The translations under genes and the position numbers were made by a program. A stretch of 64,000 nt of DNA from positions 1 to 64,000 of the forward strand of contig CAKPRG010000004.1 of assembly GCA_934182465.1 (NCBI GenBank), given 5' to 3'. Positions 45,196-54,547 of the stretch are shown here, piece by piece. The notes under the pieces are model-generated. The model worked only from the letters and a program-made list of their open reading frames with translations, was not told the origin of the DNA and made no database searches. Position 1 is the stretch's first letter. Each line of letters begins with the position of its first letter. Origin of the DNA: an uncultured Clostridia bacterium. GTDB lineage: Bacteria > Bacillota > Clostridia > TANB77 > CAG-508.

Positions 45196-45320
45196 TTATT
45201 TTGTACCAAAAATTCCATTACCAGCATCACCTAATACTGGTAATTAGTTCCAGTATTTTTGTCTCTTAAAATGGATAATTTGTGTATTACTAATGGAGAA
45301 TTTAAAATTACAATTTCCAT
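45196..45320 (-). pseudogene. upp: Uracil phosphoribosyltransferase (upp) pseudogene, internal deletion
   Basis: The minus strand begins MEIVILNSPLVIHKLSILRD and KNTGT, the N-terminus of Upp, then hits TAG after 27 codons. In another frame just after, VLGDAGNGIFGTK and TAA match the Upp C-terminus. About 500 bases that encode the middle, including the active site, are missing, so the gene is dead. The junction lies inside the inverted repeat AATACTGG...CCAGTATT (45233-45257), which may have promoted the deletion. AAGAGG still precedes ATG. Confidence 0.85.
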
Positions 45321-45335
45321 AAAAACCTCTTCTTT

Positions 45336-45380
45336 CTAAAAATAGATATATAAATTAAGGTCTTTATATATCTATTTTTT
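45336..45380 (-). terminator. Terminator of the gene at 45401
   Basis: AAAAATAGATATATA pairs with TATATATCTATTTTT (15 bp), 21 nt after the stop. Confidence 0.8.
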
Positions 45381-45400
45381 ATTATTATATTTATTTTATA

Positions 45401-46060
45401 CTAAAATGGGAATATGTTAAATAAAAATCCTTTTGGCATATACCAAATTACTATACCAGATGCAATTAACCATGCCCATAATGGAACTGAATTTGCTACA
45501 TTTACTGCAAACTGCCATGCTGATGATAATCCAGATTTCATTCCTTCTACACTAAATAAATCTTTTAATTTTGTTAAATCCATTCCAAATACATTACTTA
45601 AATCAATTTCCCAACCAAGTATATCTATTATATTAGATTTATCTGGTGCACTTTCGATTAATGAAATTGCATATCTAGCAACTTCTTTTGCTTGGAATTT
45701 TATTTCATAATAACGTGATTCATTTACTTCAAAATTATTGATATCTATATATTTAGTTGCAACTAATAAATTTTGTCTACTGAATAATTCTACTTTTGCA
45801 CAACATTTTTCTATAAAATGCCCAGATGTATTAGTAATTTTAACTTTCAAACTTCCATTAACATTGCTAGCTTTTGCTGATTCTACTGTAACGTCTAAGT
45901 CTGAAGCTAAACTCTCACCTGATGTTACTAATGTTCCATTTGATTCTCCATTTATTGTTGCATACATATTATTTATAAGTCCATTTTCTAAAACCATTGA
46001 TAATATAAAAAATCCGACTAATAATAATAAGTACTTTAAAAAGTTTTTCATTGTACTCAT
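45401..46060 (-). CDS. Membrane protein of unknown function with two terminal helices
   Basis: A 219-aa product: helix at about residues 8-25, an extracellular beta-rich domain (SLKVKITNTSGHFIEKCCAK is strand-like), and a C-terminal helix (SVPLWAWLIASGIVIWYMPK). No known domain. ATG 46060 is chosen for AGAGGGA 6 nt upstream; the frame opens 11 codons earlier. Own terminator. It could be a surface-exposed envelope protein; the role is unknown. Confidence 0.7.
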   Translation of the reverse strand: MSTMKNFLKYLLLLVGFFILSMVLENGLINNMYATINGESNGTLVTSGESLASDLDVTVESAKASNVNGSLKVKITNTSGHFIEKCCAKVELFSRQNLLVATKYIDINNFEVNESRYYEIKFQAKEVARYAISLIESAPDKSNIIDILGWEIDLSNVFGMDLTKLKDLFSVEGMKSGLSSAWQFAVNVANSVPLWAWLIASGIVIWYMPKGFLFNIFPF

Positions 46061-46138
46061 AGTAATTCCCTCTATTCTTCTTTTATAAATCATTTTTATT
46101 ATACAATATTCAATTTTTTTTGTAAAGCAAAACTATTA

Positions 46139-49100
46139 TTATAATTCTATCTTTTTGTTTAAGTAAATTGAATATATATAAGTATGTAAAATCTTTTCTT
46201 CTAATTCATCTTCTAATGCTTTTTTGTATATTTCTAGTTGTTTGCTATATTTTTCTATTAATTCTTTTTCTTCTTTTACATAGTCTGTTTTATAATCCAC
46301 TAAAATCCATTCATCTTTGGAATTTTTAAAATACAAATCTATAATTCCTTGCACTAACATATAATTATTTTTTTCGTTTTCTTTAAATTCTACATTTTTA
46401 AATATATCTTCTACTTTTAATTTTGTACAAAATGTTTTTTCTTTGTATATTTCTTTTGCTTCTTTTAATTCGTTTGCAAATTCAGAATTTAAAAATTGCA
46501 ATATTTTTTCTCTATTTATACTTTTAGCCTGAACCTCTGATATACTATTATTTACAACAAAACTTTGAATCAAATTTTCTAAACTACTAGAGTTATATTC
46601 CTTCTTAAAATCTATTTTCTGTAATATAAAATGTACTAAAGTTCCTTTTTCACTATTAGTAACTTTTTCTGTTTCAACTAAGAATTTAGGTTTCTGACTT
46701 TTTAAATCTAATTTATTTTTTATTAAAAATTCATTCTTAGTTTCATTTTTTTCTACCATGTCTGGTAAATCAAACATATACTGATCATTTAACAAATCCA
46801 TTTCCAAATTATAAACAGTTTCATCATTTTCCATTTCTTTAATTTTACTTACTGTACTTTTTAATGGAAGTTTTGTAGAAATTTCATATTTGTATATCTG
46901 ATTTAATTCATTATTTATTTTATCAGTATCAATTTTTTTGTTAAAATCAAATTCTTTTATTTCTACTTCATTTTCTTCACTATCATTTTTAAACTCATCT
47001 TTTGATATAATCTTCAAATTCATTTGATCTTTTAATTTGTCATTCTTGTAAATTAATTCTATCCAATCTGCATAAGTAATATATTTTTTTAATAAAATTG
47101 GATTTATTTTTTCTTTTGAATGATATATTTCTAATAATTCTTCTTTTTTATTTAATTCTTTTTCTATATCTTTTCCTATTCCAGTTATAATTAATTTCTC
47201 TTTTGCACGAGTTAATGCAACATATAAAATTCTCATTTCTTCTGATATAGATTCTTTTCTTGATAAAATTTTTATTGCCTGTTTTGCAGCTGTAGAATAT
47301 TGTATTCTTCTTTCATAATTTATATATTCTGGCCCTAGACCTAAATTTTGATGTAATAAAATTGTATCGTTTAAATCTTGTAAGTTAATTCTTTTTCCTG
47401 TACTAGATAGAAATACTATTGGAAATTCCAAACCTTTACTTTTGTGAATACTCATTATTCTAACTACATTTTCATTTTCTCCTATAATTTTAGCTGGTGA
47501 TAAATCTCCACTTCCTATTCTTATTTTTTCTATAAATCTAATAAAATTAAACAATCCTTTAAAACTAGAATTTTCATAAGATTTTGCACTTTCAAATAAT
47601 TTTTTCAAATTTGCTTTTCTTAATTCCCCATTAGGCATTAAAGATACATAATTGTAAAATCCTGTTTCTGTATATATATCCCAAATTAATTCAGCCAAAT
47701 TCATATATTTGCTTTTGTTTTTCCAATTTTCTATTCTTTGTAAAAATAATTTTACTTTTTCTTGTAGTTTACCATTTAATTTTATACTAGAATCTACTAA
47801 ACTTCTATAAAAACTACCATCTCTGTTTTCTAATCTTATTTCAATTAATTCATTATCTGTAAAAGCTCCTATTTCTGAACGCATTACAGATACAAGGGCA
47901 ATATCGTCCATTGGATTATCTAATATTTTTAATGTATTTATAATTGTTTGTATTTCATAAGTGTCTAAATATTCGGAATTTGCATCACTATATACTGGTA
48001 TATTGTTTTTTATTAATTCTTTTTCATAAATTGGTGCTAAATTAGAAGTTGATCTAAGTAGTATTACTATATCTTTATACATTACTTCTCTAAAGCCTTT
48101 TTTCTTGTCTGAAACACTAATTTTGCTATCTATAATTTCTTTAATTTTTTGAGCAACAAGCTTTGCTTCCAATTCTTCTTTTTCAAGAACTTGATAACTT
48201 TCTTCATCATCTTCGTTAGAAATTTCAACATTTTCTTTTTTGTCAGTTTCACTAGATTTTAAATTTTTATCAGAATTTTGTTCTTCTGAATCTTTCCAAA
48301 TATCTTTTTCCTCTTCTTTTTCAGCCATATCTATTAAAAGCATTTCTGTTTTTGCCTTTTCAAAATCTGAATAAGAATTTTCTTTTTCTTCAAAATTAGC
48401 TCCTAAATTCAAATATTCCTCTTCTGTGTAATCTAAATCCCCAAGTTCTTTGCTCATTATATTTTCAAAAATTATATTAGTAAAATCTAGAATATTTTTT
48501 CTACTTCTAAAGTTTTTAAATAATTGAATTTTTATACCTTTTCCTTGTTTTTCCTTAGTATATTTTTCATATTTAGACAAAAACAAATCTGGACAAGCTT
48601 GTCTAAATTTATATATACTTTGCTTAACATCTCCAACCATAAAAATATTATTTCCTTTAGAAATTGTAGATAATATGTATTCTTGGACTTGGTTACTGTC
48701 TTGATATTCGTCTATTGCTATTTCTTCAAATTTGTCTTGATACATTTTTGCAATATCTGTTGGCACATTATTTCCATCTTCATCTTGCTTTACTAATATT
48801 TTTAATGCATAATGTTCGATATCATTAAAATCTATCATGTTCTTATCTTTTTTTCTTTTTTTAAATTCTAAAGTAAACTTACTTATTACTTCTTCTATAC
48901 TTTTTAAAATATCATACATGGCATAAATATCTTCAAAAGCTTCTTTTGAATTATATAATAATATTTTTCCAATAACATCTTGTATCTTCTTTTTTACAGT
49001 ATCTCTTGCTGATTTAGCCTTATCTTTTAAATCCATATTTACCTTATCTCTTGGCCAAGTATCAAATTTAAAAGTTTTTGAATATTCATAAGCTAAATCC

Positions 49101-49909
49101 CAAGATTTACTTGCATAATCATAAAAATCTTTTAATTTAGAAATATCTTTCTGAATCGTTAGTGTAAATTTTTCTAATTCACTATGGTAAAAAATATTTT
49201 TCTCAACAATTTGTAAATTACAAATTGCATCATACAATTCTTCTTTTAATTCTTGTAATAAAATTTTTCCCCATTCTGTCTCTGAAAAATCAATTTCATT
49301 TTCTTGTTTTGCAAACATCTCAATTTTTTCACTTAGCCATTTTTCTGGAAAAGGTGAACTTTGTATATATTTATAAATTCTTAAAATTAATTCTTTTAAA
49401 GCTTCGTCTCCTCTATAATTAGTATATACTTCTATTAATTTTAAAAATTTTTCATCATTAACTTCATAAAGTTCTTCAAAAATATCTTCCAATACTTCTT
49501 GTCTTAAAAGCTCAATTTCTTCTTCTGAACCTATTCTAAAGTTTGCAGGAATATCTATTTCATAAAAATAATTTCTAATTACATCTAAACAAAATGAATG
49601 TATTGTACATATATTTGATTTTCCTAATAAAACAATTTGTTTTTGCAAATTTTCATCAAATGGATTTTCGTCTAGTTTTTTATAAATTGCTTCAAGTACT
49701 CTTTCTCTCATCTCTGATGCTGCAGCATTTGTAAATGTAACTACTAGCAATTTATCTATATCTATTTTATCTTTTATAATTTTTTGAATAATTCTTTCAA
49801 CTAAAACTGCTGTCTTTCCACTACCAGCAGCTGCTGCAACTAAAATATTTTCTCCTTTTTCATAAATTGCTAAATTCTGTTCTGCAGTCCATTTTACTTC
49901 ATTTCCCAT
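46139..49909 (-). CDS. addA: ATP-dependent helicase/nuclease subunit A (AddA)
   Basis: A 1256-aa UvrD-family helicase-nuclease. Walker A AAAAGSGKTAVLVERI (about 23-38), IDEYQDSNQVQEYIL (motif II), SIHKSKGLEFPIVFLSS and YVALTRAKEKLIITG (motifs V-VI) and the C-terminal PD-(D/E)xK nuclease motif WILVDYKTDYV are present. AddAB resects double-strand breaks until a Chi site. Its partner addB, normally directly upstream, is not in this window; the upstream gene is a radical SAM pseudogene. Normal length. Confidence 0.96.
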   Translation of the reverse strand: MGNEVKWTAEQNLAIYEKGENILVAAAAGSGKTAVLVERIIQKIIKDKIDIDKLLVVTFTNAAASEMRERVLEAIYKKLDENPFDENLQKQIVLLGKSNICTIHSFCLDVIRNYFYEIDIPANFRIGSEEEIELLRQEVLEDIFEELYEVNDEKFLKLIEVYTNYRGDEALKELILRIYKYIQSSPFPEKWLSEKIEMFAKQENEIDFSETEWGKILLQELKEELYDAICNLQIVEKNIFYHSELEKFTLTIQKDISKLKDFYDYASKSWDLAYEYSKTFKFDTWPRDKVNMDLKDKAKSARDTVKKKIQDVIGKILLYNSKEAFEDIYAMYDILKSIEEVISKFTLEFKKRKKDKNMIDFNDIEHYALKILVKQDEDGNNVPTDIAKMYQDKFEEIAIDEYQDSNQVQEYILSTISKGNNIFMVGDVKQSIYKFRQACPDLFLSKYEKYTKEKQGKGIKIQLFKNFRSRKNILDFTNIIFENIMSKELGDLDYTEEEYLNLGANFEEKENSYSDFEKAKTEMLLIDMAEKEEEKDIWKDSEEQNSDKNLKSSETDKKENVEISNEDDEESYQVLEKEELEAKLVAQKIKEIIDSKISVSDKKKGFREVMYKDIVILLRSTSNLAPIYEKELIKNNIPVYSDANSEYLDTYEIQTIINTLKILDNPMDDIALVSVMRSEIGAFTDNELIEIRLENRDGSFYRSLVDSSIKLNGKLQEKVKLFLQRIENWKNKSKYMNLAELIWDIYTETGFYNYVSLMPNGELRKANLKKLFESAKSYENSSFKGLFNFIRFIEKIRIGSGDLSPAKIIGENENVVRIMSIHKSKGLEFPIVFLSSTGKRINLQDLNDTILLHQNLGLGPEYINYERRIQYSTAAKQAIKILSRKESISEEMRILYVALTRAKEKLIITGIGKDIEKELNKKEELLEIYHSKEKINPILLKKYITYADWIELIYKNDKLKDQMNLKIISKDEFKNDSEENEVEIKEFDFNKKIDTDKINNELNQIYKYEISTKLPLKSTVSKIKEMENDETVYNLEMDLLNDQYMFDLPDMVEKNETKNEFLIKNKLDLKSQKPKFLVETEKVTNSEKGTLVHFILQKIDFKKEYNSSSLENLIQSFVVNNSISEVQAKSINREKILQFLNSEFANELKEAKEIYKEKTFCTKLKVEDIFKNVEFKENEKNNYMLVQGIIDLYFKNSKDEWILVDYKTDYVKEEKELIEKYSKQLEIYKKALEDELEEKILHTYIYSIYLNKKIEL

Positions 49910-49928
49910 TTGTAATTTATAACTCCCT

Positions 49929-50970
49929 TTATATTTGTTTAAATTCTTTTTTTATTTTATAAATAGATACAATTGGATCTTCTTTTTCCAATCCATATCC
50001 CATTTGTTGTGAAGCTGCTCTACAACCAAATTGACATATATTTTTTTTACTACAATCTTTACAAAATACTGGTTCAATTTCTGACCATTGTTTTATTTTT
50101 TCTGACTTTAAAATATCTATCATTTTATTCTCAAATATATTTCCTAATATTTCTGGTGAATGATTACAAAATCTAATATTTCCATTCCTTGATAAAGTAT
50201 ATCTCCTATTTAAATTATTAAATTCGCAATTTGAAAATACTATATTGGGATAGTCATCTGGATTTAATACACAATGTGGTGTACATACCAAAGAATATAA
50301 TCTTAAATTGTATTTCTCAGCAAATTTTTGACTTTTTTCATAAGCCTCTTGTAACTCCTCAACATCTGCTAAAATATCCTCATATTTATTACATCCGTTT
50401 CCACCAATGTTATATCGATTAATCATTATTCTCTTAATTCCTAAATTATATATATATTCTAATGTTTTCTCTAAATCATTAACATTATATTTAGTTATAA
50501 CTATTGGAACAACTACTTCTATTTTATTAGCAATAAAATTTTTAATTGCATCTATGCTTTTATCAAAAGAGCCTTTAATTCCATTTATATTTTCATGAAT
50601 TGTTTTATTGTATGAATTTATCGTTATTTCCATCAAATCAACTTTTAATTTAGCTAATAGTTTTATTTTTTCACTATCTAATAATGTTGCATTTGTTATA
50701 ATAGTAACCTTTTTATTTCTAGATTTAGCATACATAATGCAATCTAATAGTTCTTGAAAATTTGATGTAGGTTCACCACCGTGAAAATGTTATTTCATTA
50801 CATTTTGCAGATTTCATAAATTGTTTTAATACTTTTTTAGTATTATATTTTTCAATATCTAATGTATCATCATTTTCTTTTTTCCAATAATTATAACAAT
50901 ATTTGCATTTTAAATTACATACAGTTGTCATTTCATATATTAATCCAGGTAGTTTAACCTTTTTTAACAT
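49929..50970 (-). pseudogene. Radical SAM/SPASM protein with +1 frameshift
   Basis: The first frame (50773-50970) carries MLKKVKLPGL and the radical SAM triad C18, C22, C25 (CNLKCKYC), then ends at FSRW-stop. The next frame continues with GGEPTSNFQELLDCIMYAKS and the SPASM domain, whose cysteines fit CX14GX4C and CX2CX5CX3C (CKDCSKKNICQFGC). One extra base at 50781 (within TCACGGTGGTGAA) breaks the normal F-S-G-G-E-P motif. Repaired, the protein is about 346 aa. It may be a true pseudogene, an assembly error, or a phase-variable gene. Its start overlaps the 105-aa protein gene by 17 nt, so the two are translationally coupled. Confidence 0.88.
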
Positions 50971-51271
50971 CTTTTTTCTCCTTTTTTGACTTCTTCTTTT
51001 TTATTATAATTAATGAAATTAAAGCAATTACAATAACAACAGGTACTGCTATTATAAATACTTTTTCTAAGTTCATTGAATCTACTAGAGCTTCTTTCGT
51101 ATTTGGAGGTCCCGCATCGTAACAGGTTATAATAATAGGTTCATTTACATTTGTATTTGTTGCTTGAGCATTATTTTGAAAAAGAGAGCTCAAATTAATA
51201 AATAAGAAACTCATTATTATTCTTGAAATATTAGTCATAATAATTCTTATTTTTAAAAATATTTTTTTCAT
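50954..51271 (-). CDS. Small signal-peptide/TM protein coupled to the radical SAM gene
   Basis: A 105-aa protein with a signal sequence ending AQA (about residue 37), a roughly 33-residue outside segment with a single Cys (ITCYDAGPPNTKEALVDS), a transmembrane helix (about 71-90) and a Lys-rich cytoplasmic tail. The outside segment could be a radical SAM substrate, as in RiPP systems where a precursor gene precedes its maturase; no family is recognised, so this is inference. AAAGGTGG before ATG. Confidence 0.7.
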   Translation of the reverse strand: MKKIFLKIRIIMTNISRIIMSFLFINLSSLFQNNAQATNTNVNEPIIITCYDAGPPNTKEALVDSMNLEKVFIIAVPVVIVIALISLIIIKKKKSKKEKKDVKKG

Positions 51272-51468
51272 AAAAATTCCACCTTTTCTATACTGTACTA
51301 TAATTATAACATTTTTTACATTTTTGTATATATTTTTTACAATTTTATCTTTCTATCTGTAAATATTTTCTACAATTTTTTATATTTTTCATATTAAATT
51401 TGTATTTTTAAATTTATGAATTGTAGTTCAAATTTTGCACATAATAAATATTATTAAAAGGAGGAAAT

Positions 51469-51894
51469 ATGGACGATTTAACTATTTTAAACGAACTTCA
51501 CAAAGGAATTACAATGGGAATGTCTGCTATTGAAGAAGTTTCTAATAAAGTATCTGAGCAAAATTTTCAAGATGAACTTAGCTTTCAATATAACAGATAT
51601 CGTGATTCTTTAGATAAAGTTGATGCAAAATTTGAAGAGGCTGGTGAAATTCCAGATGATATAGAACTAAATACAAAAATGATGAGTTGGATGGGAATTC
51701 AAATGAACACATTAAAAGACAAAAGTAATTCTCAAATTTCAGAGCTACTTATTCAAGGTAATGACATGGGAATTATAAAAGGAGTTAAACTTTTGAATCA
51801 AAATCCACAAGCTCCACAAGAAGTAAAAGATATTTTAGATGGATTTATTCGCTTGCAAGAAAATAATATTGAAAGATTGAAAAAGTTTTTATAA
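51469..51894 (+). CDS. Ferritin-like four-helix protein (DUF2383-like)
   Basis: A 141-aa all-helical protein (TILNELHKGITMGMSAIEEV, then YRDSLDKVDAKFEEAGEIP) with four predicted helices like DUF2383/ferritin-like proteins, several seen in spore or stress contexts. Metal ligands are not convincingly conserved. Single plus-strand gene, with AAAGGAGG 3 nt before ATG and its own terminator. Confidence 0.7.
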   Translation: MDDLTILNELHKGITMGMSAIEEVSNKVSEQNFQDELSFQYNRYRDSLDKVDAKFEEAGEIPDDIELNTKMMSWMGIQMNTLKDKSNSQISELLIQGNDMGIIKGVKLLNQNPQAPQEVKDILDGFIRLQENNIERLKKFL

Positions 51895-51916
51895 ACATTT
51901 TGCTTTACTAAAATAC

Positions 51917-51946
51917 AAAAAGGATATGTGTTGTCATATCCTTTTT
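51917..51946. terminator. Bidirectional terminator between convergent genes
   Basis: A 12-bp stem AAAAAGGATATG/CATATCCTTTTT with a 6-nt loop, between the plus-strand gene ending at 51894 and pheT ending at 52012. Confidence 0.88.
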
Positions 51947-52011
51947 ATTCTTTTACAATTTTCTCTCTATATTTTTATCAAAATTAAAATAAAATTATAC
52001 TTAACTAGCTT

Positions 52012-54420
52012 TTACTTTCTAAGTTCTGCACCTAAAGTTTTTTCTAATTCTGCAATAATTTCTTCCATTGTTTTGTTTATTTCTTCATCTGTTAAAGTTC
52101 TGTCTTTTGCTCTAAATTTTAGGCTATATGCAATACTCTTCTTTTTGTTTCCTAATTTATCATTTCTATACACATCAAATAGTTCTACTTCTTCTAAGAT
52201 TTTTTTACCTTTTCTTACTATTATTTTTTCTATTTGAGCAACTTCAATATCTTCATCTACAAGCATTGCTATATCTCTTTCTACTGCTGGATATTTTGGA
52301 ACTTCTACATATTTTTTATCTACTCTTGCATATTTTACTAGTTTATCTACAGATATTTCTGCTACATAAACTCTATTTGAAATATCATAGTTTTCGCAAA
52401 CTTCTGGATGAATTTCTCCAAATGTTGCAACAACATCTTTTCCAATACAAATTTTAGCTGTTTTTCCTGGGTGATATGAAGGATTTGATTTTTCAGATAT
52501 TACTTCATATCTCAATACAGAAGAAACTTTAAATACTGTTTCTACTAAACCTTTTAATACATAGAAATCTATATTATCTCCATAACAACCAATTGTTACA
52601 AGCATTTCTTCTGTTGGATTTTTTCCTTCTGAAATTTGTCCGTTTACATCACGGTATACTCTTGATATATCAAATAAAGCAACATTTTTATTCTTTTTTG
52701 CACTATTTGTAGACAATGTTTGCATCATACTTGGTAATGTAGTTGTTCTCATAACAGAATAATCTTCACTTAGTGGATTTCTTAATTTAATAGTTTGACT
52801 TCTTAAATCACTATCTTCTGTTATACAACATTTATCTAATTCATTTGGATTGTAGAAACCATAAGTATATATTTCGCTTAAGCCTTTATTTACTAAAGCT
52901 TCTCTTATTTTATCTTGAATTTTTTGTGATTTTGTACGAATACCTAAAGTTGTTTCTGCTTCTATTAATGTGCTTCCAATTTTGTCATATCCGTAAAATC
53001 TTGCAACTTCTTCTGCTAAATCTGCTACATAATTGATATCTGTTCTAAAATATGGTGGAATTACATATCCATTTTCTACTTTCATATCTAATTTTTCTAG
53101 AATATCTATCATTTCTTTTTCAGATACATTTAATCCTAATAAATTATTAATTCTTTCTACATCTAATTTAACTTGTGGTATATTTTGTTTTGTTGGATAT
53201 ACATCAATTTTTCCTTCTACTTCTTCACCTGCTCCAATTAATACAGCAAGTTCTACTGCTCTATTTGCAGCTCTTAATGCATTTTCTGGTGATAATCCTT
53301 TTTCATATCTACTAGACGCTTCTGTTCTTAATCCAACTTTTTTAGCAGTTTTACGAACATTTCCACCATTAAATACTGCAGATTCAAATACAACTGTTGT
53401 AGTATTTTCTTCTATTTCTGAATTTAATCCACCCATTACACCTGCAATAGCAACTGCTTTTTTATCATCTGCAATTACTAACATTGAATCATCTAATTGT
53501 CTTTCTTGTTCGTCTAATGTAGTTATTTTTTCGTCTTTTTCTGCTTTTCTTACAGTTATATTTTTTCCTTCTATTGAATTTATATCAAAAGCATGCATTG
53601 GTTGACCTAATTCTAGCATTACATAGTTTGTAATATCTACTATGTTATTTATACTTCTAACACCACATGCTTCTAATCTTCTTTTCATCCAGTTTGGTGA
53701 TTCTCCAATTTTTACATTTTTTACAACTCTAGCAATATATCTGTAGCATAAATCTGGTGCTGTAATTTTTACTGTTAATCCTTCAATACTATCTTTATTT
53801 TCAACAGGCATTGTCATTAAATTTTTTCTAGGATTTTTAAATTCTTTATTTAAAGATACTGCTGTTTCTCTTCCTAAACCTTCAATTGATAAACAATCTT
53901 GTCTATTTGGTGTTATTTCAAAATCTATAACATCTTCTTTTAATTCTAATACTTCAACAACATCTCTACCTAAATATTGTTCCATTTCTTTTGGTAATAT
54001 CATTAATCCATTTTCTATTTGATTTGGAAATCTTGTAATTGGAATATTTAATTCTCCACATGAACACATCATTCCACAAGATTCAACTCCACGAAGCATT
54101 CCCTTTTTAATTTTTACTCCACCTGGTAATTCTGAACCATCTTTTGCAACTGCTACAATATCCATAGCTTTTACATTTGGTGCACCTGTTACTATTTGTA
54201 CTTTTTCATCTCCTAAAGCCACTTGACAAATTACTAAGTGATCTGAATCTGGATGTTTCTCAACTGATAAAACTTTTCCAATTACTACATTTTTTATATC
54301 ATTTCCTTTTGAATCTATTGTTTCCACTTTTGAACCAGTCATTGTTAAAATATCACCAAGTTCTTTTGCTTCAACATCTATATCTGAATATTCTTTTAAC
54401 CATTCTATACTTGCTTTCAT
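52012..54420 (-). CDS. pheT: Phenylalanyl-tRNA synthetase beta subunit
   Basis: An 802-aa subunit with the N-terminal EMAP/OB tRNA-binding domain (VEKHPDSDHLVICQV), the B3/B4 editing domain, B5 and catalytic-like core, and the C-terminal FDX-ACB anticodon domain (KYPAVERDIAMLVDEDIE). Forms an alpha2-beta2 enzyme with PheS. The start ATG 54420 has AAGGAGAGG 43 nt away, with a perfect 10-bp inverted repeat in between; an in-frame TGA lies just upstream of ATG, so no closer start is possible. Confidence 0.97.
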   Translation of the reverse strand: MKASIEWLKEYSDIDVEAKELGDILTMTGSKVETIDSKGNDIKNVVIGKVLSVEKHPDSDHLVICQVALGDEKVQIVTGAPNVKAMDIVAVAKDGSELPGGVKIKKGMLRGVESCGMMCSCGELNIPITRFPNQIENGLMILPKEMEQYLGRDVVEVLELKEDVIDFEITPNRQDCLSIEGLGRETAVSLNKEFKNPRKNLMTMPVENKDSIEGLTVKITAPDLCYRYIARVVKNVKIGESPNWMKRRLEACGVRSINNIVDITNYVMLELGQPMHAFDINSIEGKNITVRKAEKDEKITTLDEQERQLDDSMLVIADDKKAVAIAGVMGGLNSEIEENTTTVVFESAVFNGGNVRKTAKKVGLRTEASSRYEKGLSPENALRAANRAVELAVLIGAGEEVEGKIDVYPTKQNIPQVKLDVERINNLLGLNVSEKEMIDILEKLDMKVENGYVIPPYFRTDINYVADLAEEVARFYGYDKIGSTLIEAETTLGIRTKSQKIQDKIREALVNKGLSEIYTYGFYNPNELDKCCITEDSDLRSQTIKLRNPLSEDYSVMRTTTLPSMMQTLSTNSAKKNKNVALFDISRVYRDVNGQISEGKNPTEEMLVTIGCYGDNIDFYVLKGLVETVFKVSSVLRYEVISEKSNPSYHPGKTAKICIGKDVVATFGEIHPEVCENYDISNRVYVAEISVDKLVKYARVDKKYVEVPKYPAVERDIAMLVDEDIEVAQIEKIIVRKGKKILEEVELFDVYRNDKLGNKKKSIAYSLKFRAKDRTLTDEEINKTMEEIIAELEKTLGAELRK

Positions 54421-54431
54421 TTTTCACATAT

Positions 54432-54472
54432 AATTTAATTAGTTTTATAAAGTAATTAAATTACCTCTCCTT
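54432..54472 (-). promoter_or_regulatory. Displaced Shine-Dalgarno plus hairpin before pheT
   Basis: AAGGAGAGG (54464-54472) is followed by a perfect 10-bp stem AATTTAATTA/TAATTAAATT (54432-54441 with 54453-54462, 11-nt loop). Folding would bring the site to about 12 nt from ATG instead of 43. Confidence 0.6.
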
Positions 54473-54547
54473 ATATTAAATTTAGATTTTATAGAAAATC
54501 TATAAACTTATATATTATCCGATTTTTAATTAATTTTCACATTTATA

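Noticed and set aside
53033..53605. 190-aa plus-strand open frame
   Set aside because: Antisense shadow of pheT, with Ser/Ile-rich nonsense composition.
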